A program made the translations under genes and the position numbers. From IMG/VR virus record IMGVR_UViG_3300030101_001806, positions 1 to 53,676 of that record: 53,676 nucleotides of DNA; one strand, 5' to 3'. A model generated the notes under the pieces. It made no database searches, was not told the origin of the DNA, and was given only the letters and a program-made list of their open reading frames with translations. The DNA is from a virus. Positions 14,086 to 21,392 of this stretch are shown piece after piece (within the stretch, counting starts at the first letter, position 1; each line of letters starts with the position of its first letter).

Positions 14086-16895
14086 TAAATCTTAGAACAA
14101 GGACTGAATATTCTTTTAGAACTGCATATGGTCCAATAGATAAAATAATATCTGATTGTAAGCAGGACTCTATGGGAATTTGCGATATGGGAACTTGGGG
14201 TCATGTTGCTTTTGATTCAGCTTGTAGAAAGGCAGAGAAGAAACCTATCTTTGGAGTAGAACTGGCAGTTGTCGAAGATGCAACAGACAGAAGTAAACAG
14301 CCAATAAACCTTATGGGATTTATAGCCAAGAACAATCAAGGTCTCCAAGAACTTTATCAGCTTGTTACAAAAGCAACAGACCCATCAAGATTTTATTATG
14401 TGCCAAGATTAAGTTATGAAGATTTATTTGACGTAAGCAAAAATATAATCATGCTCTCTGGAACTAATCCTATGTGGGGATCTTTACCACTAACTAACAA
14501 AGAAAATCTTTACATAGAATTAAATCCAATGACAACTAAAAAGTCTTTAAACTGGGCAGAAGAAAAAGGTTTTAGAGTCGTTGCAACAAGTGATAATTTT
14601 TTCCCAAAAGTTACAGACAGAAAAGTTTATGAAGTTTTGACAGGTCGAAACAGATATGACAGAACAAAGCCAATGCATATATTAGATGATTGGGAACTCA
14701 GGGATATGATTCCTTGGATACCAGATGAAGCATTTGAGAACACTCACAGGATTGCAGACATGTGTAATGTTGAACTGCCATCTGCTAAAATGATGAGTTA
14801 CGAATCAAAAAAGACTTTAAAACAAATGTGTGAGGAAAATGCAAAGCCAAGAGGAATAGATCTAAAAGATCCAGTTTACAAAGCAAGATTGAAAAGAGAA
14901 CTTGACATGATTGCTGAAAAACAGTTTGAAGATTATTTCTATGTAATATCTGATATGATTAATTATGCAAAAAAGCATATGTTGGTTGGACCAGCAAGAG
15001 GATCTTCTGCTGGATCTTTAGTTTGTTATTTATTAAATATTACAGATGTTGATCCATTAAAGTATGATTTATTGTTTGAAAGATTTATTGATATCACTCG
15101 CAAAGATCTTCCTGATATAGATATAGACTTTCAAGATGACAGAAGAGAAATGGTGATACAATATTTAATAGATAAATATGGAATGGAAAAAGTTGCACAT
15201 TTAGGAACTGTTTCTCGTTACAAAGCCAAAAGCACAATAACAGAAGTTGCTAAGGAACTTGGTGTGCCAGCATGGGAAGTAAATGATTTAAAAGGTGCAA
15301 TCATAGAAAGAAGTTCAGGTGATGCTCGTGCAGCAATGTGCATAATGGATACATTCAATGATTTAGAGATTGGCAGAACTGTTTTAAAAAAATATCCTCA
15401 AATGAGAATAGCTGAACATATGGAAAATCATGCTCGTCACAATGGTGTTCATGCTGCAGGAATAATTGTAACAGAAGAACCAGTCCACAAATATTGCTCT
15501 GTAAATATGCAAAATGGTGCAGCACAGATAGATAAGCACGATGCAGAAAGATTAAATCTTCTTAAAATTGATGCTTTAGGTTTGAGAACTTTATCAATAT
15601 TGCAAGATGTTTTGGATCAAGTTGGTTGGGAAAGAGAGAAATTAATTAATTGGAAACTTGACGATGATGATGCTTTCAAAGTTTTAAATGATGAAAAATA
15701 TGCAGGAATATTTCAGTTTGAAGGATATGCACTTCAGTCTCTTACAAGGCAGATGAAGATTGTAAATTTTGAAGATGTGGCATCAATTACTGCTCTTGCT
15801 CGTCCTGGACCATTGAACTCTGGTGGCACAACTCAATTTATAAAAAGAAGAGTTGGAGATGCACCAACAGAATATATGCATCCAATGACAGAAGAAATAA
15901 CAAAAGTTACTTTTGGTGTTGTTGTTTATCAAGAGCAGGTGATGAACATAGCCAGAGATGTTGGTAAGTTAAGTTGGGAAGATGTATCTCAATTAAGAAA
16001 GGCAATGTCAAAATCTTATGGTGAAGAGTTTTTTGACAGGTATTGGCAAAGATTTAAAGTTGGTGCTGAGGAAAATGGCATTGATGAAGACCAAGCACTG
16101 AAGATCTGGAAGAACATTAATACAATGGGATCTTGGGCATTTAATCGCAGTCATGCTATATCCTATGGTTTGGTCAGTTATTGGTGTTGTGTATTGAAAG
16201 CCAAGTTCCCACTTGAGTTTGCTGCAGCATGTTTAAGAAATGTTAAGGATGAAGAGCAAGGAATAAGACTATTAAGAGAAGTTGTAAATGAAGGATTAAA
16301 ATACAAACCTTTTGACAGATTTAAATCAGAAATAAATTGGTCTGTGCAAGATGGAGAACTTATTGGTGGATTGATAGGAATAAAAGGCATTGGACCAAAA
16401 ATGGCAGAAGACATAATGAACAGAAGAGAAAGCAGTCAACCTCTAACTCCAAGGCAGGATCGTCTTTTAAACGAGGGAGAAACACCATACGACGATATAT
16501 TTGAGTGTGAAAGGAGGTTTGGTCATATGAAGAAAAATCCAGAGAAACATGGCATTAAAACGAGGATTATTAATATACAGGATCTCGAAGCAGATACTCC
16601 AGGAACATATGTATTTTTTGGCAAGTTAAAAGAAAAGAACTTGAGAGATATGAATGAAACAGTTAATCTAGCAAAGAGAGGTGGTCGCAGAGTAGATACA
16701 CATAATCTCTGGTTGAACATGACTTTTGAGGATGATACTGGTCCAATCATATCAACCATCGATAGGTTTAAATATCCAAAATTAGGCATACCAATAGTTG
16801 AAGAAGGCAGGATTGGTGATTGGTATTTAGTCAAAGGAATAATAAAACAAGGATTCAGAAAGATCTATGTTGAGAGAGTTCGTAAACTTACATAA
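14082..16895 (+). CDS. dnaE: DNA polymerase III alpha subunit (DnaE-type)
   Basis: The replicative C-family DNA polymerase. The N-terminal PHP domain aligns by eye with bacterial DnaE, but its metal-binding His residues are replaced (NLRTRTEYS where DnaE has HLRVHSDYS), so it is probably inactive. The palm shows VGPARGSSAGS near 302-312 and the catalytic PDIDIDF near 343-349. Fingers and a helix-hairpin-helix-like segment (GLIGIKGIGPKMAEDIM) follow, and the last 100 residues look like an OB-type domain. At 937 residues it is shorter than bacterial DnaE (about 1160) and probably lacks the tau-binding end. No clamp or clamp-loader gene was seen, so it may borrow the host beta clamp. Last gene of the P3 operon. 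Confidence 0.93.
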   Translation: MINLRTRTEYSFRTAYGPIDKIISDCKQDSMGICDMGTWGHVAFDSACRKAEKKPIFGVELAVVEDATDRSKQPINLMGFIAKNNQGLQELYQLVTKATDPSRFYYVPRLSYEDLFDVSKNIIMLSGTNPMWGSLPLTNKENLYIELNPMTTKKSLNWAEEKGFRVVATSDNFFPKVTDRKVYEVLTGRNRYDRTKPMHILDDWELRDMIPWIPDEAFENTHRIADMCNVELPSAKMMSYESKKTLKQMCEENAKPRGIDLKDPVYKARLKRELDMIAEKQFEDYFYVISDMINYAKKHMLVGPARGSSAGSLVCYLLNITDVDPLKYDLLFERFIDITRKDLPDIDIDFQDDRREMVIQYLIDKYGMEKVAHLGTVSRYKAKSTITEVAKELGVPAWEVNDLKGAIIERSSGDARAAMCIMDTFNDLEIGRTVLKKYPQMRIAEHMENHARHNGVHAAGIIVTEEPVHKYCSVNMQNGAAQIDKHDAERLNLLKIDALGLRTLSILQDVLDQVGWEREKLINWKLDDDDAFKVLNDEKYAGIFQFEGYALQSLTRQMKIVNFEDVASITALARPGPLNSGGTTQFIKRRVGDAPTEYMHPMTEEITKVTFGVVVYQEQVMNIARDVGKLSWEDVSQLRKAMSKSYGEEFFDRYWQRFKVGAEENGIDEDQALKIWKNINTMGSWAFNRSHAISYGLVSYWCCVLKAKFPLEFAAACLRNVKDEEQGIRLLREVVNEGLKYKPFDRFKSEINWSVQDGELIGGLIGIKGIGPKMAEDIMNRRESSQPLTPRQDRLLNEGETPYDDIFECERRFGHMKKNPEKHGIKTRIINIQDLEADTPGTYVFFGKLKEKNLRDMNETVNLAKRGGRRVDTHNLWLNMTFEDDTGPIISTIDRFKYPKLGIPIVEEGRIGDWYLVKGIIKQGFRKIYVERVRKLT

Positions 16896-16903
16896 GTCAT
16901 TGA

Positions 16904-16935
16904 TTTTATTGAATAATAAAAATAATTCTTTTTTT
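16904..16935 (+). terminator. Weak terminator-like hairpin before P4
   Basis: TTTTATT (16904-16910), loop GAAT, AATAAAA (16915-16921), then ATAATTCTTTTTTT. The stem is entirely A/T, so it is weak on its own. The layout, hairpin then T-run then promoter, matches that before P3. Confidence 0.45.
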
Positions 16936-16937
16936 AC

Positions 16938-16966
16938 TTTACTTTCTGGCCAGAATAAGCGATACT
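16938..16966 (+). promoter_or_regulatory. Early promoter P4 with spacer palindrome
   Basis: TTTACT (16938-16943), 17 bases, GATACT (16961-16966), then CTGAGAAAGGAAAC before ATG 16992. The spacer contains the perfect 12-base palindrome TTCTGGCCAGAA (16944-16955), a candidate operator. It would drive 16992-17653. Confidence 0.83.
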
Positions 16967-16991
16967 ATAGGTAACTGAGAAAGGAAACTAT

Positions 16992-17138
16992 ATGAATAAT
17001 TATCAAATATATAAAGCTGAAAATTGGGGAAATGCTCATAAATGGGCAGTATCTCTTAATGGTAAAGTTTTGGATATATTCAGAACTAAAAAAGAAGCAC
17101 AGGTATATTTAAATAATTTTAGAAAGGAAAATATATGA
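16992..17138 (+). CDS. Small hypothetical protein behind P4 (48 residues)
   Basis: Translated by hand. ATG 16992 sits at normal distance from GAGAAAGGAAA and the stop overlaps the ATG of the protease gene (ATATGA). The product starts NNYQIYKAENWGNAHKWAVS and is a short beta-type segment with several aromatic residues (two Trp, three Tyr). Promoter, ribosome site and coupling all support a real gene. The function is unknown. Confidence 0.65.
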   Translation: MNNYQIYKAENWGNAHKWAVSLNGKVLDIFRTKKEAQVYLNNFRKENI

Positions 17139-17653
17139 TTAGTAAATTTACAGTAAAGCCAAGACAGATTACAGACTGGATGGGCAATATAAGAAAGACT
17201 TGGTGTGGTCCATATGCACTGGCTGTTCTTACAGGAACTCATTATGAGTTTGCTTACAGGACATTAAAAGAGATCCGAAGAAAAAGATCGACTGCAGGTG
17301 TCACAAATAAAAATATGATGTCAGCATTCAAAAATTTAAATGTCAAATATAAGCACACTAAATTAGACAAAAGAAAAAAGCTGGCAAATTATATCAACGA
17401 TGATTTGGCACCAAACAAAGTCTATTTGGTTCAGATAACAAAACATTATCTTATTATTGACACAAGAGATTGTACAACAATAGATAATCAGATTCCACAA
17501 TGGAATGACATGCACTCGACAAAACATTCTAAGAAATTAGTCTGCGAAGTTTTCGAGATCTTAAATCCAAACTTTGATCCATATCACCAAAACATGGATT
17601 TTAGGTTTGATGAGACTAATCAAGAAAAAGAAAAATTAGTCGCAAAATCTTAG
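17135..17653 (+). CDS. Papain-like cysteine peptidase (C39-like)
   Basis: Residues 22-33 read TWCGPYALAVLT, the Cys-Gly-Pro nucleophile motif at the head of a helix seen in C39/papain-like peptidases. KHYLIIDTRD at 103-112 supplies the His (104) and Asp (109) on the expected strand, so a catalytic triad Cys24-His104-Asp109 is plausible. There is no signal peptide. The gene ends in a soluble charged tail. It follows the 48-residue gene under P4 with AGAAAGGAAAA before the ATG. It may process a host or phage protein in the cytoplasm; the target is unknown. A transglutaminase- or acyltransferase-like activity cannot be excluded. Confidence 0.65.
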   Translation: MISKFTVKPRQITDWMGNIRKTWCGPYALAVLTGTHYEFAYRTLKEIRRKRSTAGVTNKNMMSAFKNLNVKYKHTKLDKRKKLANYINDDLAPNKVYLVQITKHYLIIDTRDCTTIDNQIPQWNDMHSTKHSKKLVCEVFEILNPNFDPYHQNMDFRFDETNQEKEKLVAKS

Positions 17654-17660
17654 GTGTAAT

Positions 17661-17692
17661 CATACATGGGAGAAATTAATCTCCCATGTATG
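17661..17692. other. Strong perfect hairpin after the protease gene
   Basis: CATACATGGGAGA (17661-17673) and TCTCCCATGTATG (17680-17692) form a perfect 13-bp stem with loop AATTAA. No T-run follows on either strand, so it is not a classic Rho-independent terminator; it could protect an mRNA end or be an RNase III site. Further on, ATATTAA/TTAATAT (17720-17726 with 17741-17747) followed by a seven-base T-run may be the actual terminator. The region 17654-17848 holds no gene. Confidence 0.7.
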
Positions 17693-17791
17693 CCCATTAA
17701 AACACGATTATTTCTACCAATATTAAACTCCTATAACATATTAATATAATTATCTTTTTTTAAACTTTCTTTTAAATAGTTATTTTTTTAC

Positions 17792-17820
17792 TTTACTTTT
17801 GGCCAGAAATAAACGATACT
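17792..17820 (+). promoter_or_regulatory. Early promoter P5
   Basis: TTTACT (17792-17797), 17 bases, GATACT (17815-17820), then TTGAGAAAGGAAA before ATG 17849. The spacer has TTTTGGCCAGAAA, an almost perfect copy of the P4 palindrome. It would drive 17849-20654. Confidence 0.83.
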
Positions 17821-17848
17821 ATATATATCATTGAGAAAGGAAATTATT

Positions 17849-18550
17849 ATGAATATAGAAACAACAATGTTTATCAGGGAAGAAAAAATCAGAAGATTCC
17901 CAAATAGTGTTATGGCTAAAAAGGACAGATTTTATAAAGAGCACAGTCAGATAATTAATGCTCTCAGAAAAATTACTAGCTGGAATGATTTTGCAGCAAG
18001 TTTAGTTAAGCAGTTTGATACCAGAGGTCAACTCTCTGAGAAGCAATTATTTTCTGCTTCTGCTATGCTTACTAAGATTGAGCAGAATAAAAAAGAAAGG
18101 GAAGAAAAGAAAAAACAACAAGATAAAAATATGGTGTCTCTTGATGTTTCTAAAATTATAGCTATCCTTGAAAAAACAGAAGGTGTTGAAAGAAGATATT
18201 CTAATGGTCGTGAATATGTTACTAAGAAAGTTCAGTTCCCAAAAGTTCGTGTTGGTGATTTAGTTTTTTCAAAGGCATCTGAGTCTTCTAAAAATGCTGG
18301 TGCTATTTATATCAAGTATCAAAAAGAATATATTGGTAAAGTTCTTGGTGGTTATTACTTACCATTCAACAATCCATCTGCTGAAGTTATCGAGCAAATC
18401 AAAGAGGTCTGTAAAAGTCCTCTTGAGTCTGCTATTGCTTATGGAAAAAGAACTGGCAACTGTGCAGTTTGCAGCAGGGATCTAACAAGGCACGATAGCA
18501 TTGATCGTGGCATTGGTCCAATATGTGCTGAAAGATTGGGGATTATATAA
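17849..18550 (+). CDS. Protein with C-terminal DUF6011-like zinc-binding motif
   Basis: The 233-residue product has a basic helical N-terminal region (about 1-105, with a Lys/Glu-rich coiled stretch near 85-98) and a beta-rich middle with repeated Tyr and Gly. Its C-terminus, GNCAVCSRDLTRHDSIDRG followed by IGPICAERLG, matches the small zinc-binding DUF6011 pattern with C-x2-C and a later Cys. It may bind nucleic acid. The start is set by the P5 leader; the stop overlaps the helicase start (TAATG). Its position beside a helicase and nuclease suggests DNA recombination or repair. Confidence 0.75.
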   Translation: MNIETTMFIREEKIRRFPNSVMAKKDRFYKEHSQIINALRKITSWNDFAASLVKQFDTRGQLSEKQLFSASAMLTKIEQNKKEREEKKKQQDKNMVSLDVSKIIAILEKTEGVERRYSNGREYVTKKVQFPKVRVGDLVFSKASESSKNAGAIYIKYQKEYIGKVLGGYYLPFNNPSAEVIEQIKEVCKSPLESAIAYGKRTGNCAVCSRDLTRHDSIDRGIGPICAERLGII

Positions 18551-20250
18551 TGATAATCTCCAAAGCACCATTTGGTAAATACTGCATAGCAAAGGTTGAT
18601 CTGGGCAACGAAAACTTTCAAAAGTTGTCTGGACTTCCTGGATTCAAAAAATGGTTAGGCAGAGAGATGATGTTCGACCCAACAGGTGCGAACATTGATT
18701 ACATATACAAGTTTTGGCCAGATGCTCAATGGTCTGATGATGTTCAAGAAATATTAACTGAATATGTTGATGCCAAAAAAGAAGCACAAAAAATAAAAGA
18801 AGAAAAAGAAAAAGATCTTCCATCATCTGATGATTTTATGTTTAAGACCAAACCTTTTGATCATCAAAAAAGAGCATTTTATTTATCAAGAGATAAAAAG
18901 AACTTTGCTTTACTTATGGAGCAAGGCACTGGCAAAACAAAAGTGATTATTGATAGTGCTGCATATTTGTATGCTAATGGTGCTATTGATTGCATGGTTG
19001 TTATTGCACCTAATGGTGTTCATAGAAACTGGCTATCAACAGAAATGCCAACTCACTTGCCAGATTGGTGTCCTAGTAAATCTATGTATTACCAATCAAG
19101 CATGTCTAAAAATAAATTAGAAAAATCTTTCAATGATGTTTACACTGCACAAGATTGTCTAAAAATATTTACATTTAATGTTGAGGCATTTGTTAGCAAG
19201 TCAGCAATATTTTATATGGAAAAAATATTGTTAGCTAATAATGTATTATTAGTTGTTGATGAAAGTTCTAGAATAAAAACTCCTGGAGCAAAAAGAACAA
19301 AGATAATTACAAAGTTTGGCAAGCAGGCAAAATACAGAAGGATCTTAACAGGAACACCTATCACAAAAGGTCCAGAAGATGTTTACAGTCAATTCAGATT
19401 TTTAGATCCTTTAATTCTTGGATATGATAGCTATTATTCATTCAGAGCCAGATATTGTGTTATGGGAGGATTTGAGAACAGACAGATTGTCTCTTATCAG
19501 AACACAGAAGAATTAACTGAAAAGGTTGAGAGCCACTCATTCAGAGTTCTTAAAAAAGATTGTTTAGATCTGCCACCAAAAGTTTATCAAAGACATATTG
19601 TTCCTATGACTAAGGCACAAGAAAAACTTTATGTTCAAATCAAGAAGAACTTCGTAACAGAACTCAGAGGTGATACACTTACTGCACCTGAGGCAATAAC
19701 AAGACTGCTAAGACTGCAACAGATAATTTGTGGTTGGTTTCCATCAGAAGATAAGCTGAATCCTATTGAAAATAGCAATGCCAGACTAGACGCATTAAAA
19801 GACGTTTTATCCGATATTAATGATAAAGTCATCATTTGGGCAAGATTTAAAGCTGATTTAAGAGCCATAGAGGGCATGTTAGGAGACCAAGCTGTTACTT
19901 ACCATGGGGATGTTTCCAATGATATGAGAGCCATTGCTGTCGATAGATTTCAGAACGATCCGTCTATAAAATACTTTATTGGACAACCTCAGTCTGGTGG
20001 TATTGGTTTAACTTTAACTGCTGCAAGTTATGCAATTTACTACTCAAATGATTTTAACTTAGAAACAAGACTTCAATCTGAAGACAGGTGTCACAGAATA
20101 GGAACAAAAAAGAGTGTTACATATATAGACTTTGAAACACCAAAAACTATTGACACCAAAATAATCAAGGCACTGCGAAGTAAAAAGAACTTAGCAGATT
20201 ACATTAACAAAGATCCAGTATCTTTATTTTTAGAAGAGGAAAGTGAATGA
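18550..20250 (+). CDS. SNF2-like superfamily 2 helicase/translocase
   Basis: ATP-dependent DNA translocase. Motif Q-like DHQKRAF precedes Walker A EQGTGKTK (124-131). Motif II is VVDESSRIKTP (DESS in place of DEAH), motif III is LTGTPITKGPEDVYSQ, and the C-terminal lobe has GIGLTLTAA and QSEDRCHRIGTKKSV (motifs V and VI), the SNF2 arrangement. The first 95 residues form an extra N-terminal domain that is not recognised. Phages use such enzymes in recombination or replication restart. The start overlaps the preceding stop; the stop overlaps the nuclease start. Confidence 0.92.
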   Translation: MIISKAPFGKYCIAKVDLGNENFQKLSGLPGFKKWLGREMMFDPTGANIDYIYKFWPDAQWSDDVQEILTEYVDAKKEAQKIKEEKEKDLPSSDDFMFKTKPFDHQKRAFYLSRDKKNFALLMEQGTGKTKVIIDSAAYLYANGAIDCMVVIAPNGVHRNWLSTEMPTHLPDWCPSKSMYYQSSMSKNKLEKSFNDVYTAQDCLKIFTFNVEAFVSKSAIFYMEKILLANNVLLVVDESSRIKTPGAKRTKIITKFGKQAKYRRILTGTPITKGPEDVYSQFRFLDPLILGYDSYYSFRARYCVMGGFENRQIVSYQNTEELTEKVESHSFRVLKKDCLDLPPKVYQRHIVPMTKAQEKLYVQIKKNFVTELRGDTLTAPEAITRLLRLQQIICGWFPSEDKLNPIENSNARLDALKDVLSDINDKVIIWARFKADLRAIEGMLGDQAVTYHGDVSNDMRAIAVDRFQNDPSIKYFIGQPQSGGIGLTLTAASYAIYYSNDFNLETRLQSEDRCHRIGTKKSVTYIDFETPKTIDTKIIKALRSKKNLADYINKDPVSLFLEEESE

Positions 20251-20654
20251 GTGAAAAAGCATTTTGGGTATTAATAAGAACATCTTTAAAATTAAAAATG
20301 TACAGAGTGGAGAACAGAGTTATGAAAGGCATGCCAGATATACATTATAACAAAAATGGGAAGACAGGTTGGATAGAACTTAAATACTTGCCAAACTGGC
20401 CAAAAACAAGAGTTACAATTGGTCTTAAGAAAAATCAAGTTTTCTGGTTAAAAGAGTATTCTGAGGAAAAAGGTAAATGTTGGGTCTTAGTAAGGATAAA
20501 CAGAGATTACATGGGACTGTATAAAGGTAAAGATGCACAAAAACTTTATTTAAGACCAAGTAAAAAAGATTTTGTTGAAATGGCACACTGGCATAAAAAA
20601 GGAAATATGAAGTCTGAGGATTGGTCAGATTTAGTTTCTGTTATTACTAGCTGA
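20247..20654 (+). CDS. PD-(D/E)XK nuclease, VRR-NUC-like
   Basis: A 135-residue nuclease with the core GMPD (Asp31) and GWIELKYL (Glu44, Lys46), the catalytic pattern of the PD-(D/E)XK fold. The size is that of small VRR-NUC or Holliday-junction-resolvase-like phage enzymes. It overlaps the SNF2-like helicase by 4 bases, and the pair may resolve branched DNA before packaging. It is the last rightward gene; the next gene converges from the other strand after 63 bases. Confidence 0.82.
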   Translation: MSEKAFWVLIRTSLKLKMYRVENRVMKGMPDIHYNKNGKTGWIELKYLPNWPKTRVTIGLKKNQVFWLKEYSEEKGKCWVLVRINRDYMGLYKGKDAQKLYLRPSKKDFVEMAHWHKKGNMKSEDWSDLVSVITS

Positions 20655-20717
20655 AATATCCAAATAAAAAAGAATATCCCCAGACACCAAGTGTTAGATG
20701 TATGAAGTCTTCATAAT

Positions 20718-21200
20718 TCATGAGTTTCTCTCTTTGTACAAATATAAAAGTAAAAATATAAAACCAATTATTGTTAAGGTTAATATTGTGATGGCAATCC
20801 CATTCACAATTTTATGCATCTGTTCTTTTCTTTTGTAAAAATTTTCTTGTCTTTCCTTTCTTATTTTTCCTTCCATAGCAAGTAATTCATTCCATGCTTG
20901 TGGACCAAAAGACATACTTAAATATTGTTTAAGTTCATATCTTTGTTGCTCTAGTTTCTTTTTTGCTGCAAATGCTTCAAGTGCTTGCTGTTCAATAGAA
21001 CTTGCATACATTAATTTTTTAAATAATGGTGGATTTTTTGCTTCTTTTTCTGCTTGGTCAACATCAGAAACTGCAGACATCCATTTACCAATTTGAGATG
21101 CCATTTGGTCTATGTCTTGACCAATAGCAAATCCTTGTTTAATTGTATTGAATGCTTTTGTTGCAACTCCGATGGCACCAGCTATAGTTAATGGATCCAT
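20718..21200 (-). CDS. C-terminally membrane-anchored late protein
   Basis: A 160-residue protein common in marine phage genomes. It has an N-terminal small-residue stretch (DPLTIAGAIGVATKAFNTIK), a conserved-looking middle with AEKEAKNPPLFKKL and SFGPQAWNELL, a basic stretch and one C-terminal membrane segment near 133-154. It lies at the end of the late block beside a second small membrane protein. A role in lysis, in DNA ejection or as a membrane-bound virion component is possible; none is established. A single terminal membrane segment also fits a spanin-like role, but no partner lipoprotein is adjacent. Confidence 0.75.
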   Translation of the reverse strand: MDPLTIAGAIGVATKAFNTIKQGFAIGQDIDQMASQIGKWMSAVSDVDQAEKEAKNPPLFKKLMYASSIEQQALEAFAAKKKLEQQRYELKQYLSMSFGPQAWNELLAMEGKIRKERQENFYKRKEQMHKIVNGIAITILTLTIIGFIFLLLYLYKERNS

Positions 21201-21201
21201 C

Positions 21202-21369
21202 TTACCTCACAAGCAAACCTATTAGTAACACGATTGTTGTTCCTGCAGTGCCAATCATTATATGTTCTATTCTCTTTATTCTTAATATGGTTTCTTTCCA
21301 CCTCTCTGAACAAACTGCTTCATGTGTGTCTAATTCTGCTTTTACTTCTTGTACTGATAATCTAGGCAT
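21202..21369 (-). CDS. Small membrane protein (55 residues), holin-like possibility
   Basis: It starts MPRLSVQEVKAELDTHEAV and has a helical charged first half and a single C-terminal membrane segment (about 36-54, IMIGTAGTTIVLLIGLLVR). An upstream GTG start at 21393 would add eight residues, but ATG 21369 gives the form I know from similar phage proteins. The topology resembles small holins or hemolysin XhlA-like proteins. A separate 3-TM holin exists at 30984-31382, so this could be an accessory or antiholin. Confidence 0.65.
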   Translation of the reverse strand: MPRLSVQEVKAELDTHEAVCSERWKETILRIKRIEHIMIGTAGTTIVLLIGLLVR

Positions 21370-21392
21370 ATAATATTGTATCACTCCCCACA

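Noticed and set aside
20655-20717. Bidirectional terminator at the convergent junction
   Set aside because: Only a 6-bp inverted repeat ATGAAG/CTTCAT with a one-base gap was seen, without a T-run on either strand.
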